A model generated the notes under the pieces. The model was given only the letters and a program-made list of their open reading frames with translations, ran no database searches and was not told the DNA's origin. DNA of 37,368 bases from an uncultured Pseudomonadales bacterium. GTDB taxonomy: Bacteria; Pseudomonadota; Gammaproteobacteria; Pseudomonadales; Pseudohongiellaceae. How positions within the stretch are numbered: position 1 is the first letter of the stretch; the number at the start of each line of letters is the position of its first letter. Of the stretch, positions 21,911 to 30,145 are shown piece by piece. The position numbers and the translations under genes are program-made. The stretch covers positions 1-37,368 of the forward strand of contig CALSUH010000029.1 of assembly GCA_943789485.1 (NCBI GenBank), read 5' to 3'.

Positions 21911-24532
21911 TCAGCTATCTGCTTTGTGTTTTAGATCATAGAGAATTTTCAGTGCTTCTTTCGCGGTGATGTCATCAACCTCCAGGCGCTGCAGTAAGTC
22001 CACCGCCGGATGCATCACGGTCGCGAACATCTCACTTTGAAATGGCGAGTCGGCCGCGACTGAGGGCGCAGGTGAGGATGCTGGAGAGCCTGGTGTGGTA
22101 GTTGCTTGCGCTGGCGTCTCATTCTCCAATTGCTGCAACTTTTCACGCGCCTTCTCGATAACCGCACGCGGTATCCCGGCCAACTGGGCTACCTGTAGGC
22201 CATAACTCTGATTGGCAGGGCCTGCTTTAACGGTGTGCAGGAATACGATGCCATTATCGTGCTCGATAGCATCTAGATGCACATTGACGATCGTCTCGAA
22301 CGTCTCCGGCAGAATGGTAAGTTCGAAGTAGTGAGTAGCGAACAAGGTATAGGCGTTCACCTGTTCTGCAATATAGACCGCGGCGGCCCAGGCCAGTGAC
22401 AATCCGTCGAAGGTGCTGGTACCTCTGCCGATTTCGTCCATAAGAACCAAGCTATCTTTTGTGGCGTTGTGTAGGATATTCGCCGTTTCAGTCATCTCAA
22501 CCATAAAAGTAGAGCGACCACCGGCGAGATCGTCAGATGAGCCGATGCGCGTAAAGATCCTATCGATGGGGCCCAGCTTTACTAGGGTGGCAGGCACGTG
22601 GCTGCCGCATAGGGCGAGCAGGGTGATAAGGGCGGTCTGCCGCATATAGGTGGATTTACCACCCATATTTGGCCCGGTAATGATTAGCATCTTCTGCGTA
22701 AGGTTTAGGCAGAGATCGTTGGCAACAAAAGTATCAGCAGTGACTTTCTCCACGACCGGGTGTCTGCCGCCCTCTATAATAATGCCCGGTTCATCGCTTA
22801 ACTGCGGTTCGCAGTATTCAAGGTTCACCGCACGTTCGGCGAAGCAATTCAGTACATCCAGCTCTGCCAGAGCCTCGGCGCTGGCAATTAGTCGGGTGAG
22901 CTCGGTGGCTAGTTCTTCTAGTAGTGCCTCATAAAGGGCTTTCTCGCGACTCAATGATTTGCTGCGCGCGCTTAATACTTTGTCTTCGAATTCTTTCAAT
23001 TCCGGTGTGATGAAACGTTCGGCGTTCTTCAATGTTTGACGGCGAACGTATTCTGCAGGCAGCTCGGTACCAGCCTGACCCCTGCTGATTTCGATGTAGT
23101 AGCCGTGCACACGGTTGTAACCAACCTTGAGTGTGCTTATGGCTGTGCGCTCTTTTTCTCGCTGTTCGAGATCAATCAGGTATTGTCCCGCGTTGCTGCT
23201 CAGATTACGCAGTTCATCGAGTTCGGCGTCAAAGCCTTCGGCGATCACACCTCCCTCGCGAATAACGACGGGCGGGTTTTCTTTTACGGCGCGAGTTAGC
23301 AATTCACTGTGCTGCGGATATTCCCCGATGCGCTTCGCTAGTTCGCCAACGTAGGTCGATGTCATTGGTCTTAGCTGTTGCTGTAGCTCAGGCAGTTGGC
23401 ACAGACCATCGCGCAGCTTTGCGAGATCGCGCGGTCGCGCCGAGCGTAACCCCAGCCTAGCGATGATGCGCTCCAGGTCACCGATAGTCTTCAACAGCTC
23501 AAACAGTGCTTCAAAACGGAAATCGGTCTTCAATGCGGCAACTGCCGCTTGTCGCCGTTGCAGCTGTGCTCGATTTCGAAGCGGTCGGTTGATCCAGCGC
23601 GAGAGCAGGCGGCTACCCATCGCTGTTGCCGTGCGGTCAATTACTGAGAGCAGTGTGTTGTCTTTACCCCCAGATAGATTGATATCCAACTCGAGATTGC
23701 GGCGACTGGCTGCATCTAAGATGACGCTATCTTCCTGGCTTTCTACCTGAATGCCTTGAATATGTGGTAGGTCCGATTTCTGTGTTTCTCTCGCGTATTG
23801 GATGAGACAGCCTGCTGCCTGCAATGCGGCGCTAAGATCCTGACAATCAAATGCACTGAGGTCGCGCGTATTAAAATGCTCTGTGAGGATTCGATTCGCA
23901 TTTTCAATCTCAAACTCCCATATCGGTCGCCGCCGTTTTGCCGGATGATTGAGTGCTGCCTCAACCTCCGTTAACTCTTCTTGCAAGAGGATCTCGGCCG
24001 GTTGAATGCGACCTATCTCCGATGTCAGCGCATCGAGGCCTTGTAGCTCACTCAATACAAATCGACCACTGCTTATATTCATGAAGGCGATGCCGTAGGT
24101 CTTTTGTGTGCCGGTGTTGTTTGCTGTTGCGCTGATGGCCAGCAGGCAGTTGTCACGGCGCTCGTCGAGCAGAGCTTCATCGCTAACCGTTCCGGGTGTG
24201 ATTATTCTCACTACCTGTCTCTCGACGGGGCCCTTGCTTGTGGCAGGGTCTCCGATCTGCTCGCAGATCGCGATCGACACTCCCGCTTCAACCAGTTTCG
24301 CTAGATAACGGTCCGCTGCATGATAGGGAATGCCACACATCGGAATGGGTTCGCCGGCGGCTTTGCCTCGTGCGGTGAGTGTGATGTCCAGGATGTTGGC
24401 CGCGCTCTTCGCGTCTTCGAAAAACAGCTCATAGAAATCACCCATGCGATAGAACAAGAGGCTATCTTGATGTTGAGCTTTGATGCGCAAAAATTGCTGC
24501 ATCATGGGTGTGTGTGTTTGCGCGTCGGTCAA
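21911..24532 (-). CDS. mutS: DNA mismatch repair protein MutS
   Basis: MutS binds mismatches and starts mismatch repair with MutL. The 873-residue protein has the mismatch-reading motif [13 protein letters not shown] near residue 35, whose Phe-x-Glu contacts the mismatch. Connector, lever and clamp domains follow. The C-terminal ABC ATPase has Walker [19 protein letters not shown], the [16 protein letters not shown] signature loop, Walker [17 protein letters not shown] and ATHYFELT. A Pro/Ala/Ser-rich linker precedes the C-terminal tetramerisation helix ([19 protein letters not shown]). The start is TTG 24532, as the conserved [12 protein letters not shown] follows closely; no earlier ATG is in frame. 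Confidence 0.96.
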   Translation of the reverse strand: MTDAQTHTPMMQQFLRIKAQHQDSLLFYRMGDFYELFFEDAKSAANILDITLTARGKAAGEPIPMCGIPYHAADRYLAKLVEAGVSIAICEQIGDPATSKGPVERQVVRIITPGTVSDEALLDERRDNCLLAISATANNTGTQKTYGIAFMNISSGRFVLSELQGLDALTSEIGRIQPAEILLQEELTEVEAALNHPAKRRRPIWEFEIENANRILTEHFNTRDLSAFDCQDLSAALQAAGCLIQYARETQKSDLPHIQGIQVESQEDSVILDAASRRNLELDINLSGGKDNTLLSVIDRTATAMGSRLLSRWINRPLRNRAQLQRRQAAVAALKTDFRFEALFELLKTIGDLERIIARLGLRSARPRDLAKLRDGLCQLPELQQQLRPMTSTYVGELAKRIGEYPQHSELLTRAVKENPPVVIREGGVIAEGFDAELDELRNLSSNAGQYLIDLEQREKERTAISTLKVGYNRVHGYYIEISRGQAGTELPAEYVRRQTLKNAERFITPELKEFEDKVLSARSKSLSREKALYEALLEELATELTRLIASAEALAELDVLNCFAERAVNLEYCEPQLSDEPGIIIEGGRHPVVEKVTADTFVANDLCLNLTQKMLIITGPNMGGKSTYMRQTALITLLALCGSHVPATLVKLGPIDRIFTRIGSSDDLAGGRSTFMVEMTETANILHNATKDSLVLMDEIGRGTSTFDGLSLAWAAAVYIAEQVNAYTLFATHYFELTILPETFETIVNVHLDAIEHDNGIVFLHTVKAGPANQSYGLQVAQLAGIPRAVIEKAREKLQQLENETPAQATTTPGSPASSPAPSVAADSPFQSEMFATVMHPAVDLLQRLEVDDITAKEALKILYDLKHKADS

Positions 24533-24747
24533 ATGGCTAGCTACTGAATTGCGTGAATAGGCTGAGGTTTTTTATCTTTTCCTGTGTTGCTGTGGCTCAG
24601 AATTCTACACGGTTTAGTGGGGCGGTGGCACAGCTAAATTGTTTTCTTCGTGAGGTGGTAATGGCCGTTCATACAGAGTGGATTGAGTTCAAGTACGACT
24701 AGTGAATCGTGGTTCACATCAGCCAATGAAGCCGCTAATATGAGTAC

Positions 24748-25239
24748 ATGTCAGACACCCTTATTTTGAATCTTGTCCAACAACTCGCCGACAAACTCCT
24801 CGCAAAAAAATTGATTATCTCGACTGCCGAATCTTGCACCGGCGGCTGGATTTCTCAATCGCTTACCGCGCTTGCCGGCAGTTCTGCTTGGTTCGATAGC
24901 GGCTTCGTCACCTATTCTAATGAGGCGAAGCAGCGCCTGTTAAACGTCCCTTCAGCCTTGTTCAGTATCGACGGCCCGGGCGCGGTGAGCGAGGCGGTCG
25001 TGCTCGCGATGAGCGCGGGAGCGATTCAAGGCAGCAGAGCAAACATAGCGGTTGCCGTCAGCGGCATAGCTGGGCCGGATGGAGGCCTTGAGGAAAAACC
25101 GGTAGGCACGGTTTGGATTGCTTGGCAGTGGGAAGACAAGGGCTTGGCTCGCTGCTTTCATTTTAGCGGCGACAGAGAGTCGGTCAGGCGAGCAACGGTT
25201 CTTGCCGCGCTGGAAGGCTGCCTTCTGCTAATTGATTGA
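24748..25239 (+). CDS. pncC: Nicotinamide-nucleotide amidase PncC (CinA C-terminal domain)
   Basis: This 163-residue protein deamidates nicotinamide mononucleotide in pyridine nucleotide salvage. It is the stand-alone CinA C-terminal domain: STAESCTGGWISQSLTALAG, SAWFDSGFVTYSNEAKQRLL, AVSGIAGPDGG and KPVGTVWIAW are all diagnostic. It lacks the N-terminal MoeA-like domain of full CinA. It is divergent from mutS (215 bases between the starts) and precedes the SOS region and recA, an order shared with many gammaproteobacteria. Confidence 0.93.
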   Translation: MSDTLILNLVQQLADKLLAKKLIISTAESCTGGWISQSLTALAGSSAWFDSGFVTYSNEAKQRLLNVPSALFSIDGPGAVSEAVVLAMSAGAIQGSRANIAVAVSGIAGPDGGLEEKPVGTVWIAWQWEDKGLARCFHFSGDRESVRRATVLAALEGCLLLID

Positions 25240-25277
25240 GAAGAAAACCTAAAGGTATTTCCGCTTTTGCCAATATA

Positions 25278-25293
25278 CTGGTTGTATATACAG
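25278..25293. promoter_or_regulatory. LexA (SOS) box 1
   Basis: CTGGTTGTATATACAG fits the gammaproteobacterial LexA consensus CTG-N10-CAG with an AT-rich TATATA core. It lies 39 bases after the pncC stop and 144 bases before the small ORF at 25422. Confidence 0.85.
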
Positions 25294-25315
25294 TATTAAT
25301 CTGTTTAAATTTACA

Positions 25316-25331
25316 CTGTTTGTATATACAG
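25316..25331. promoter_or_regulatory. LexA (SOS) box 2
   Basis: CTGTTTGTATATACAG is a second match to CTG-N10-CAG, 38 bases (centre to centre) from box 1. The two share TTGTATATACAGTA. Two boxes in tandem usually mean tight SOS control of the downstream unit, here the small ORF and probably recA and recX. Confidence 0.87.
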
Positions 25332-25366
25332 TAGTTTGGTAAAAGGCCGAAGGGCAGAGAAAACGG

Positions 25367-25405
25367 GCGCTAGCTCAAATTTATAGGCGCTAGCCCAATT
25401 TTATA
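25367..25405. repeat. Direct repeat of a GCGCTAGC-containing 19-mer
   Basis: GCGCTAGCTCAAATTTATA (25367-25385) is followed by GCGCTAGCCCAATTTTATA (25387-25405), 17 of 19 bases identical and 20 bases apart. The pair lies between the LexA boxes and the small ORF, inside its probable leader. Function unknown. Confidence 0.7.
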
Positions 25406-25421
25406 AAAGCAGGTTAAGACG

Positions 25422-25646
25422 ATGCATAGTTCAATTAGAAGTTTGGCAAGTGATGTATCAGGCACCGCAACAACAGGACTATACGATTTATGGCTGAGCT
25501 CGATGATACCCGCTGTGGGTCCATCGATGGTCACGGGGGTAACATCAATTTCGAGCCACTCGATAAATAGCGAACGCCTAGCGGAAAAACTGATGCTGCT
25601 GAGCAGCAATGAGTCGGTGAGAGTAATCGTTAAAACGCAGACTTAG
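25422..25646 (+). CDS. Small SOS-region protein of unknown function (weak SulA-like pattern)
   Basis: A 74-residue reading frame behind two LexA boxes and ahead of recA. I do not recognise the protein. It is rich in serine, threonine and small residues, with no signal peptide or membrane helix. In many gammaproteobacteria an SOS cell-division inhibitor (SulA) or another LexA-controlled gene sits in such places. The C-terminal part (ERLAEKLMLLSSNESVRVIV) has a hydrophobic spacing loosely like the SulA core, but the protein is only about half of SulA length, so this is a guess. An AGG about 9 bases upstream is a modest ribosome site. It could also be a non-coding leader of recA. Confidence 0.5.
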   Translation: MHSSIRSLASDVSGTATTGLYDLWLSSMIPAVGPSMVTGVTSISSHSINSERLAEKLMLLSSNESVRVIVKTQT

Positions 25647-25697
25647 AAAGATGACAGGAAATCGCAGAAAGTACAGAAAATCACAGAAAGTTTAGTA

Positions 25698-25718
25698 AGT
25701 AGCCGGGGACAGGCTACT
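25698..25718 (+). other. Hairpin with GGGGACA loop upstream of recA
   Basis: AGTAGCC and GGCTACT arms (7 bp, perfect) enclose GGGGACA. AT-rich sequence ATTTAAAAAAG follows, without a T-run, so it is not a standard terminator on the plus strand. The loop equals the end sequence of the palindrome family elsewhere in the window. Confidence 0.55.
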
Positions 25719-25819
25719 ATTTAAAAAAGCTCAGGAAACTGAGTATAAGGGGAAACCCGACAACTGCTTTACTCACGGAACCAGGCTTCAGTTGTGAATT
25801 TAAACACAGGGAAATTAAG

Positions 25820-26908
25820 ATGATTGAAGATAACAGCAGCAAAGAAAAGGCACTCGCAGCGGCACTAACGCAAATCGAGAGACAGTTTGGTAAGGGTTCC
25901 ATGATGCGACTTGGTGATACCGATCGCGAACCGATACCAGCTATTTCTACGGGTTCACTAGGGCTAGACGTCGCGCTTGGCATAGGTGGCCTTCCACGAG
26001 GCCGCGTCGTTGAAATATACGGACCAGAATCCTCCGGAAAAACTACATTAACCCTGCAGGTTATCGCCGAAGCACAGAAGGCGGGCGGCAGCTGCGCTTT
26101 CATCGACGCCGAACACGCACTCGATCCTGTTTATGCCGGTAATCTGGGTGTCGATGTCGACAACCTACTCGTGAGCCAGCCTGACACTGGTGAGCAAGCA
26201 TTAGAAATCTGCGACATGGTTGTTCGCTCCGGGGCATTGGATGTTGTGGTTATCGACTCCGTAGCCGCGCTAACGCCTAAGGCAGAGATCGAAGGCGACA
26301 TGGGCGACACTCACATGGGGCTGCAGGCTCGACTGATGTCGCAGGCTCTGCGAAAGATGACAGGCAATATCAAGAACTCGAATACCCTAGTCATCTTTAT
26401 CAACCAGATTCGCATGAAGATCGGCGTCATGTTCGGTTCTCCAGAAACTACGACAGGTGGTAACGCGCTTAAATTCTACTCCTCTGTGCGCTTGGATATT
26501 CGACGCATCGGTTCGATCAAAGAGGGCGACGAGGTTGTCGGTAATGAGACGCGGGTTAAGGTTGTTAAGAACAAGGTAGCGCCTCCGTTTAGACAGGCAG
26601 AATTTCAGATCATGTACGGCAAGGGAATTTACCACCTCGGTGAGGTTGTCGATCTTGGCGTCAAGCAAGGCTTGGTTGAGAAATCAGGTGCCTGGTATGC
26701 CTACAAGGGTGAAAAGATCGGTCAGGGCAAGAAGAATGCTGCTTTGTATCTGAAGGAAAACCCTCATATCGCGGAAGAGATCGAATTGCAGATTCGTGCC
26801 CAGCTATTAGGTGGCGATACCATCGAGGCGGCTAACTCAGAATCAGAAGAGGCGCCAGCCAATGATGATGACGTAATCGTTTTAGCTGGCGCGAAGAAGA
26901 GCAGCTAG
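25820..26908 (+). CDS. recA: Recombinase RecA
   Basis: RecA forms filaments on single-stranded DNA for homologous recombination and triggers LexA self-cleavage. The 362-residue protein has Walker A GPESSGKT at residues 68-75, Walker [13 protein letters not shown], the L1 loop [20 protein letters not shown], the L2 region [28 protein letters not shown] (only its core named), and the acidic C-terminal tail. Length is near the usual 345-355. ATG 25820 has AGGGAAATTAAG upstream. The nearest LexA boxes are about 490-540 bases upstream, before the small ORF; I see none closer. Confidence 0.97.
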   Translation: MIEDNSSKEKALAAALTQIERQFGKGSMMRLGDTDREPIPAISTGSLGLDVALGIGGLPRGRVVEIYGPESSGKTTLTLQVIAEAQKAGGSCAFIDAEHALDPVYAGNLGVDVDNLLVSQPDTGEQALEICDMVVRSGALDVVVIDSVAALTPKAEIEGDMGDTHMGLQARLMSQALRKMTGNIKNSNTLVIFINQIRMKIGVMFGSPETTTGGNALKFYSSVRLDIRRIGSIKEGDEVVGNETRVKVVKNKVAPPFRQAEFQIMYGKGIYHLGEVVDLGVKQGLVEKSGAWYAYKGEKIGQGKKNAALYLKENPHIAEEIELQIRAQLLGGDTIEAANSESEEAPANDDDVIVLAGAKKSS

Positions 26909-26937
26909 AGCAGTAGACTCTGAAGCCTTCGTTATCA

Positions 26938-27528
26938 ATGAGACTTTTCGCTTCTGGTAATGAAGGCACGATTTTCAAATCGGGAAAATTAGATAACTCA
27001 GATAAATTGGAAAAATCAGAAAATACTAGAAGCGGTAAGACGCATAAAAAGTCTGAGACGGTTTCTTGTAACGATGTCCCTGTTCTCCGGCGGGCCGCAA
27101 TGGATTATCTGGCCCGTCGGGAACATTCTCTTTTTGAACTCCTGCAGAAACTCAGCAAGAAATTCCCCGAGACTGACGAAGAATTACTCCTGAAAGTTCT
27201 GGAAACACTCAAGTCAGAGAATTTGCAATCCGATGATCGCTTCACCGAATCCTACGTCAGGTATCGCAAATCTAGAGGATTTGCTTATTTGCATATCAAA
27301 GCAGATTTGGGCGGACGACGTGTGAGTGACAGCCTCGTCACCAAGCACCTCCTAATTGATGACGAAGATTGGCAAGTGACCGCAGACCAGCTAGTGGTAA
27401 AGAAACTCCGCCATCAAGAATCACCAAGCTACGGCTCGAAACTGCATAGAAAGCTAACAAGGTTTCTGGAGTCTAGAGGGTTCGCTTCAAACCAGATCCG
27501 AAAAGCCCTCGAAAAACACCTCGTGTAA
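26938..27528 (+). CDS. recX: Regulatory protein RecX
   Basis: RecX binds and limits RecA filaments. The 196-residue protein has the RecX three-helix repeats: AAMDYLARREHSLFELLQKL (about residues 53-72), DRFTESYVRYRKSRGFAYLHIKADL and RKLTRFLESRGFASNQIRKAL. The N terminus (about 45 residues rich in K, S, E, N) is longer than usual and looks disordered; a later start is conceivable, but the next ATG (MDYLARREH) would cut into the domain. It lies 29 bases after recA and is probably co-transcribed with it. Confidence 0.9.
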   Translation: MRLFASGNEGTIFKSGKLDNSDKLEKSENTRSGKTHKKSETVSCNDVPVLRRAAMDYLARREHSLFELLQKLSKKFPETDEELLLKVLETLKSENLQSDDRFTESYVRYRKSRGFAYLHIKADLGGRRVSDSLVTKHLLIDDEDWQVTADQLVVKKLRHQESPSYGSKLHRKLTRFLESRGFASNQIRKALEKHLV

Positions 27529-27706
27529 GCGGCAACTTCTTCCTTTTCTTTCTCTTTCCTTTCCATGCAGACAGATATAATTAACAACAGCCGTTTTCGT
27601 AACTTCAAATAAAATGCGACAATGCACGACTCTGTCTGCTCTACCTTGATAGGATCGAAAGCTTTAGAGAAATTCGCTCCAGATTGGTGTGGCAGTAGCT
27701 ATTTGA

Positions 27707-27729
27707 GTGAGCGTGTATTAGTCGCTCAC
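27707..27729 (+). other. Hairpin upstream of the DUF1015 gene
   Basis: GTGAGCG (27707-27713) pairs perfectly with CGCTCAC (27723-27729) across a 9-base loop, 35 bases before ATG 27765. It could be an operator or a leader hairpin. The rest of the 236-bp gap after recX is a pyrimidine-rich stretch followed by AT-rich DNA, with no gene I can support. Confidence 0.4.
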
Positions 27730-27764
27730 ACCGAGAAGAAACACGCACACAATTGGAATCCACA

Positions 27765-29018
27765 ATGAAATTGATTAAACCCTTTCGGGGCCTTCGCCCG
27801 AGCAGAGAGCTTGCAGTGAACGTAGCCTCTCATCCCTACGATGTGCTTAACAGAGAAGAGGCATTCGACCTTGCGAAGGATAATCCCCTTAGCTTTCTGC
27901 ATATCAACAAACCAGAAGTTGATATGGATGCTTCGGTAGACGTTCACGATCAGTCGGTTTATGACAAGGGCAGGGAGAACCTCGATCGCTTTCAAGCAGA
28001 GGGCACGCTAAAGCAAGACAGCGAAGAAAGGCTTTATGTGTACAAGCAGGTTATGGGGGAGCACGAACAGGTGGGGCTTGTCGCCGCAGCCTCGGTTGAT
28101 GCCTACGAGAACAACTTGATCAAGAAACATGAGTTTACGCGTCCCGTAAAAGAAGACGACAGGGTGAATCACATGGTCGCGTTGGACGCGCAGGTCGGTC
28201 CAGTATTCCTAACCTATAAGGCCCATGCCAAGGTAGATGCTTTAATAGCCAAGGTTATGGCTACGGATGCAGAGTACGATTTTGAGGCGGAAGACGGCAC
28301 GCGACATGTATTCTGGGTCGTCGAAGATGTAACGCTTTCTGCTGATATTGAAACCGCCTTTTCCGAAATCAACTATCTGTATGTCGCCGATGGCCATCAC
28401 CGCTCTGCGGCGGCATCGCGTGTGAAGCATCTGCGTCAGAAGCAGAACCCCGCTCATACGGGCGATGAATCGTATAATTATTTTCTTGTCGTACTATTTC
28501 CCGACAATCAAATGCAAATTCTTGACTACAACAGGATCGTAAAAGATTTACGCGGTGCCGATAGCGCAACATTTTTAGAGAAGCTAAGCACAAACTTTGA
28601 TATCCAAAAGACAGACTTGCAGGTAGCGAAGCCAGACTCTGCTAGAAACTTTGCGCTGTACTTAGACAAGCAGTGGTACAAGCTGAAAAGCAATGACAAG
28701 CTGATTTCTCAAATCGATGAGGCGAACCCGGTGAGTAGCTTAGACGTGAGTATATTGCAGGACTATGTCTTCACGCCGCTACTCGATATCAACGATCAGC
28801 GTACCGACAAGCGCGTGGACTTCGTAGGCGGAATAAGAGGTTTAGCGGAGTTGGCGAGACGAGTCGATACGGGGGAGTGGGAAGCAGCTTTTGCTTTATA
28901 CCCAACGTCAATTGAAAGCCTGATGTCTATCGCCGATGCAGACGAGGTGATGCCGCCTAAGTCCACTTGGTTTGAGCCCAAGCTAAAGAGCGGGCTCGTA
29001 GTGCACAAGCTCGACTAG
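27765..29018 (+). CDS. DUF1015 family protein
   Basis: A soluble protein of 417 residues matching DUF1015. The N terminus KPFRGLRPS...ASHPYDVLNREEA, the middle LIKKHEFTRPVKEDDRVNHM, the VADGHHRSAAASRVK motif (about residues 206-220) and a C-terminal FALYPTSIESLM and MPPKSTWFEPKLKSGLVVHKL are all characteristic. The HEFTR and DGHHR motifs suggest a catalytic or metal site, but the reaction is unknown to me. ATG 27765 starts the family core; an in-frame TTG at 27753 is less likely. In many gammaproteobacteria alaS follows recX, so the conserved gene order breaks here. Confidence 0.9.
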   Translation: MKLIKPFRGLRPSRELAVNVASHPYDVLNREEAFDLAKDNPLSFLHINKPEVDMDASVDVHDQSVYDKGRENLDRFQAEGTLKQDSEERLYVYKQVMGEHEQVGLVAAASVDAYENNLIKKHEFTRPVKEDDRVNHMVALDAQVGPVFLTYKAHAKVDALIAKVMATDAEYDFEAEDGTRHVFWVVEDVTLSADIETAFSEINYLYVADGHHRSAAASRVKHLRQKQNPAHTGDESYNYFLVVLFPDNQMQILDYNRIVKDLRGADSATFLEKLSTNFDIQKTDLQVAKPDSARNFALYLDKQWYKLKSNDKLISQIDEANPVSSLDVSILQDYVFTPLLDINDQRTDKRVDFVGGIRGLAELARRVDTGEWEAAFALYPTSIESLMSIADADEVMPPKSTWFEPKLKSGLVVHKLD

Positions 29019-29417
29019 TTAATTCTTAGGCCTTCGAAGGGCAGCAATTCACCGTACACAGCTCGGCGCTCTGTTGTGGAAAGCTGTCCTTCAAGACTGC
29101 GCTTCTGAATTTTGTGCGTATGCAGACATAATGCATGAACGTCTCGCCTAGTTTCTGAGTAGTCTCGTTTAGAAATTTCATAGTTTGCTCTATTTTGAGT
29201 GTGTCTTGCTCGGGATTAGCGCGACTTCATCGCGCGCTGCTCTCTACAGTAATAAACGCTCAAAGTACTGAAAAGGTTTACAGCAATCTTCAAAAGAGCG
29301 ACCTGCGCTCGCCTGAAGGGGTGGGCTGGGTTGAGACTCTGTTAGGAAACGAATCAGGGCGCCATGAGCACCCTAATTCTTGGCTATAAACCAACTTGTC
29401 TACCTGTCTACACTTAA
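29019..29417. other. 399-bp gap between the DUF1015 gene and hsp20
   Basis: I see no supported gene. A minus-strand frame at 29026-29181 (51 residues, starting MKFLNETTQKLGETFMHY) is open but has no good ribosome site and no family I know. A plus-strand frame at 29195-29389 looks random. No strong hairpin or terminator is evident on either strand, although two convergent genes end here. Confidence 0.5.
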
Positions 29418-29888
29418 CTAGGCAGCGTTCTGCTTGTTTACATCGATAAGCGCCGCAGTCTCGTTGCTGATAGCGATCTTCTTCGGCCTCATGGCCTCAG
29501 GAATCTCACGTACCAGGTCTATATAGAGTAGTCCGTGAGCCATGCGTGCGCCGGTAACCTCGACATGGTCTGCCAGCTGAAAGCGTCGCTCGAAATTGCG
29601 TGCGGCTATGCCCTGATGCAAGTAGTTGCGGCCTTTAGCTTCATCGCCGGTAGCTTTCTGGCCAATTACCGTCAATGTTCCCTTCTCAGTCTGGATATCC
29701 AGTTCTGCTTCCTGAAAGCCGGCTATGGCCATAGTAATTTGGTATTTGTCCGTCTCCAGAAGTTCGATGTTGTAGGGGGGGTAGCTCGGTTGATTGGCCT
29801 CGCCGCGATTTACGGAGTCCAGCAGCGAAGACAGGTGATCAAAACCCACAGTGGAGCGGTATAGGGGTGAAAAGTCTAAAGTACGCAT
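29418..29888 (-). CDS. Small heat-shock protein, Hsp20/IbpA type
   Basis: A 156-residue holdase chaperone. MRTLDFSPLYRSTVGFDHLSSLLD closely follows the IbpA/IbpB N terminus (its core FSPLYRSTVGFD is diagnostic). The alpha-crystallin domain runs from about residue 40 to 130 with YPPYNIELLETDKYQITMA, LHQGIAARNFERRFQLADHVEV and GLLYIDLVREIPE. The reading frame opens at TTG 29912, but ATG 29888 has AAGGA seven bases upstream and gives the family start. The upstream region has a sigma-32-like promoter and hairpins around the ribosome site. Confidence 0.94.
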   Translation of the reverse strand: MRTLDFSPLYRSTVGFDHLSSLLDSVNRGEANQPSYPPYNIELLETDKYQITMAIAGFQEAELDIQTEKGTLTVIGQKATGDEAKGRNYLHQGIAARNFERRFQLADHVEVTGARMAHGLLYIDLVREIPEAMRPKKIAISNETAALIDVNKQNAA

Positions 29889-29986
29889 AGTCATATCCTT
29901 GCTTTTAAGCAATATGTAGTTAAAGTTTGATTGCCCATCAAATTGATCGGGCAGTGTGCGAGCCTCTACATGAGCACCCGCTACAA
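29889..29986 (-). promoter_or_regulatory. Possible ROSE-like RNA thermometer in the hsp20 leader
   Basis: On the minus strand the leader contains TTGCTTAAAAGCAA (29912 to 29899), a 6-bp stem whose right arm includes the first bases of the AAGGA ribosome site (29900 to 29896). A second hairpin, GCCC-ATCAA paired with TTGAT-GGGC (29933-29952), lies upstream. ROSE elements of ibpA-type genes use a TTGCT segment to mask the Shine-Dalgarno at low temperature. The match is in pattern only. Confidence 0.45.
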
Positions 29987-29992
29987 ACTCAA

Positions 29993-30020
29993 ATATGGGG
30001 ATAGACCCGCCTATTTCAAA
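29993..30020 (-). promoter_or_regulatory. Sigma-32-like heat-shock promoter of hsp20
   Basis: On the minus strand TTTGAA (30020-30015), 14 bases and CCCCATAT (30000-29993) match the sigma-32 consensus CTTGAA-N13-15-CCCCATNT with one mismatch in the -35. It would start transcription about 100 bases before ATG 29888. The -35 region directly abuts the end of the palindrome at 30018-30088. Confidence 0.7.
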
Positions 30021-30088
30021 GGGGACGGAGGGATTTAATTTTGATCAATCGCTAAGATTGATCAAAATTAAATCCCTCCGTCCCCTTT
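30018..30088. repeat. GGGGAC-ended palindrome between hsp20 and prpD
   Basis: Perfect 31-bp arms: 30018-30048 begins AAAGGGGACGGAGGGATTTA and 30058-30088 is its exact complement; the loop is 9 bases. GGGGAC to GTCCCC spans 30021-30085. It resembles the elements at 15670 and 21173 in its ends and size but not in its interior. It separates prpD from the hsp20 promoter. Confidence 0.88.
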
Positions 30089-30145
30089 AGTTTTGGATAA
30101 CTACCATCTATCTAAAATTAGAACTTAGTAAACATATCTAATGTC

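Noticed and set aside
25698..25718. Hairpin before recA as an intrinsic terminator
   Set aside because: It is followed by A-rich, not T-rich, sequence on the plus strand.
29026..29181. Minus-strand 51-residue frame after the DUF1015 gene
   Set aside because: No ribosome site, no family resemblance and unusual cysteine-rich end; left as part of the gap description.
29195..29389. Plus-strand 64-residue frame before hsp20
   Set aside because: Composition looks random, no ribosome site, and it points into the convergent hsp20 gene.
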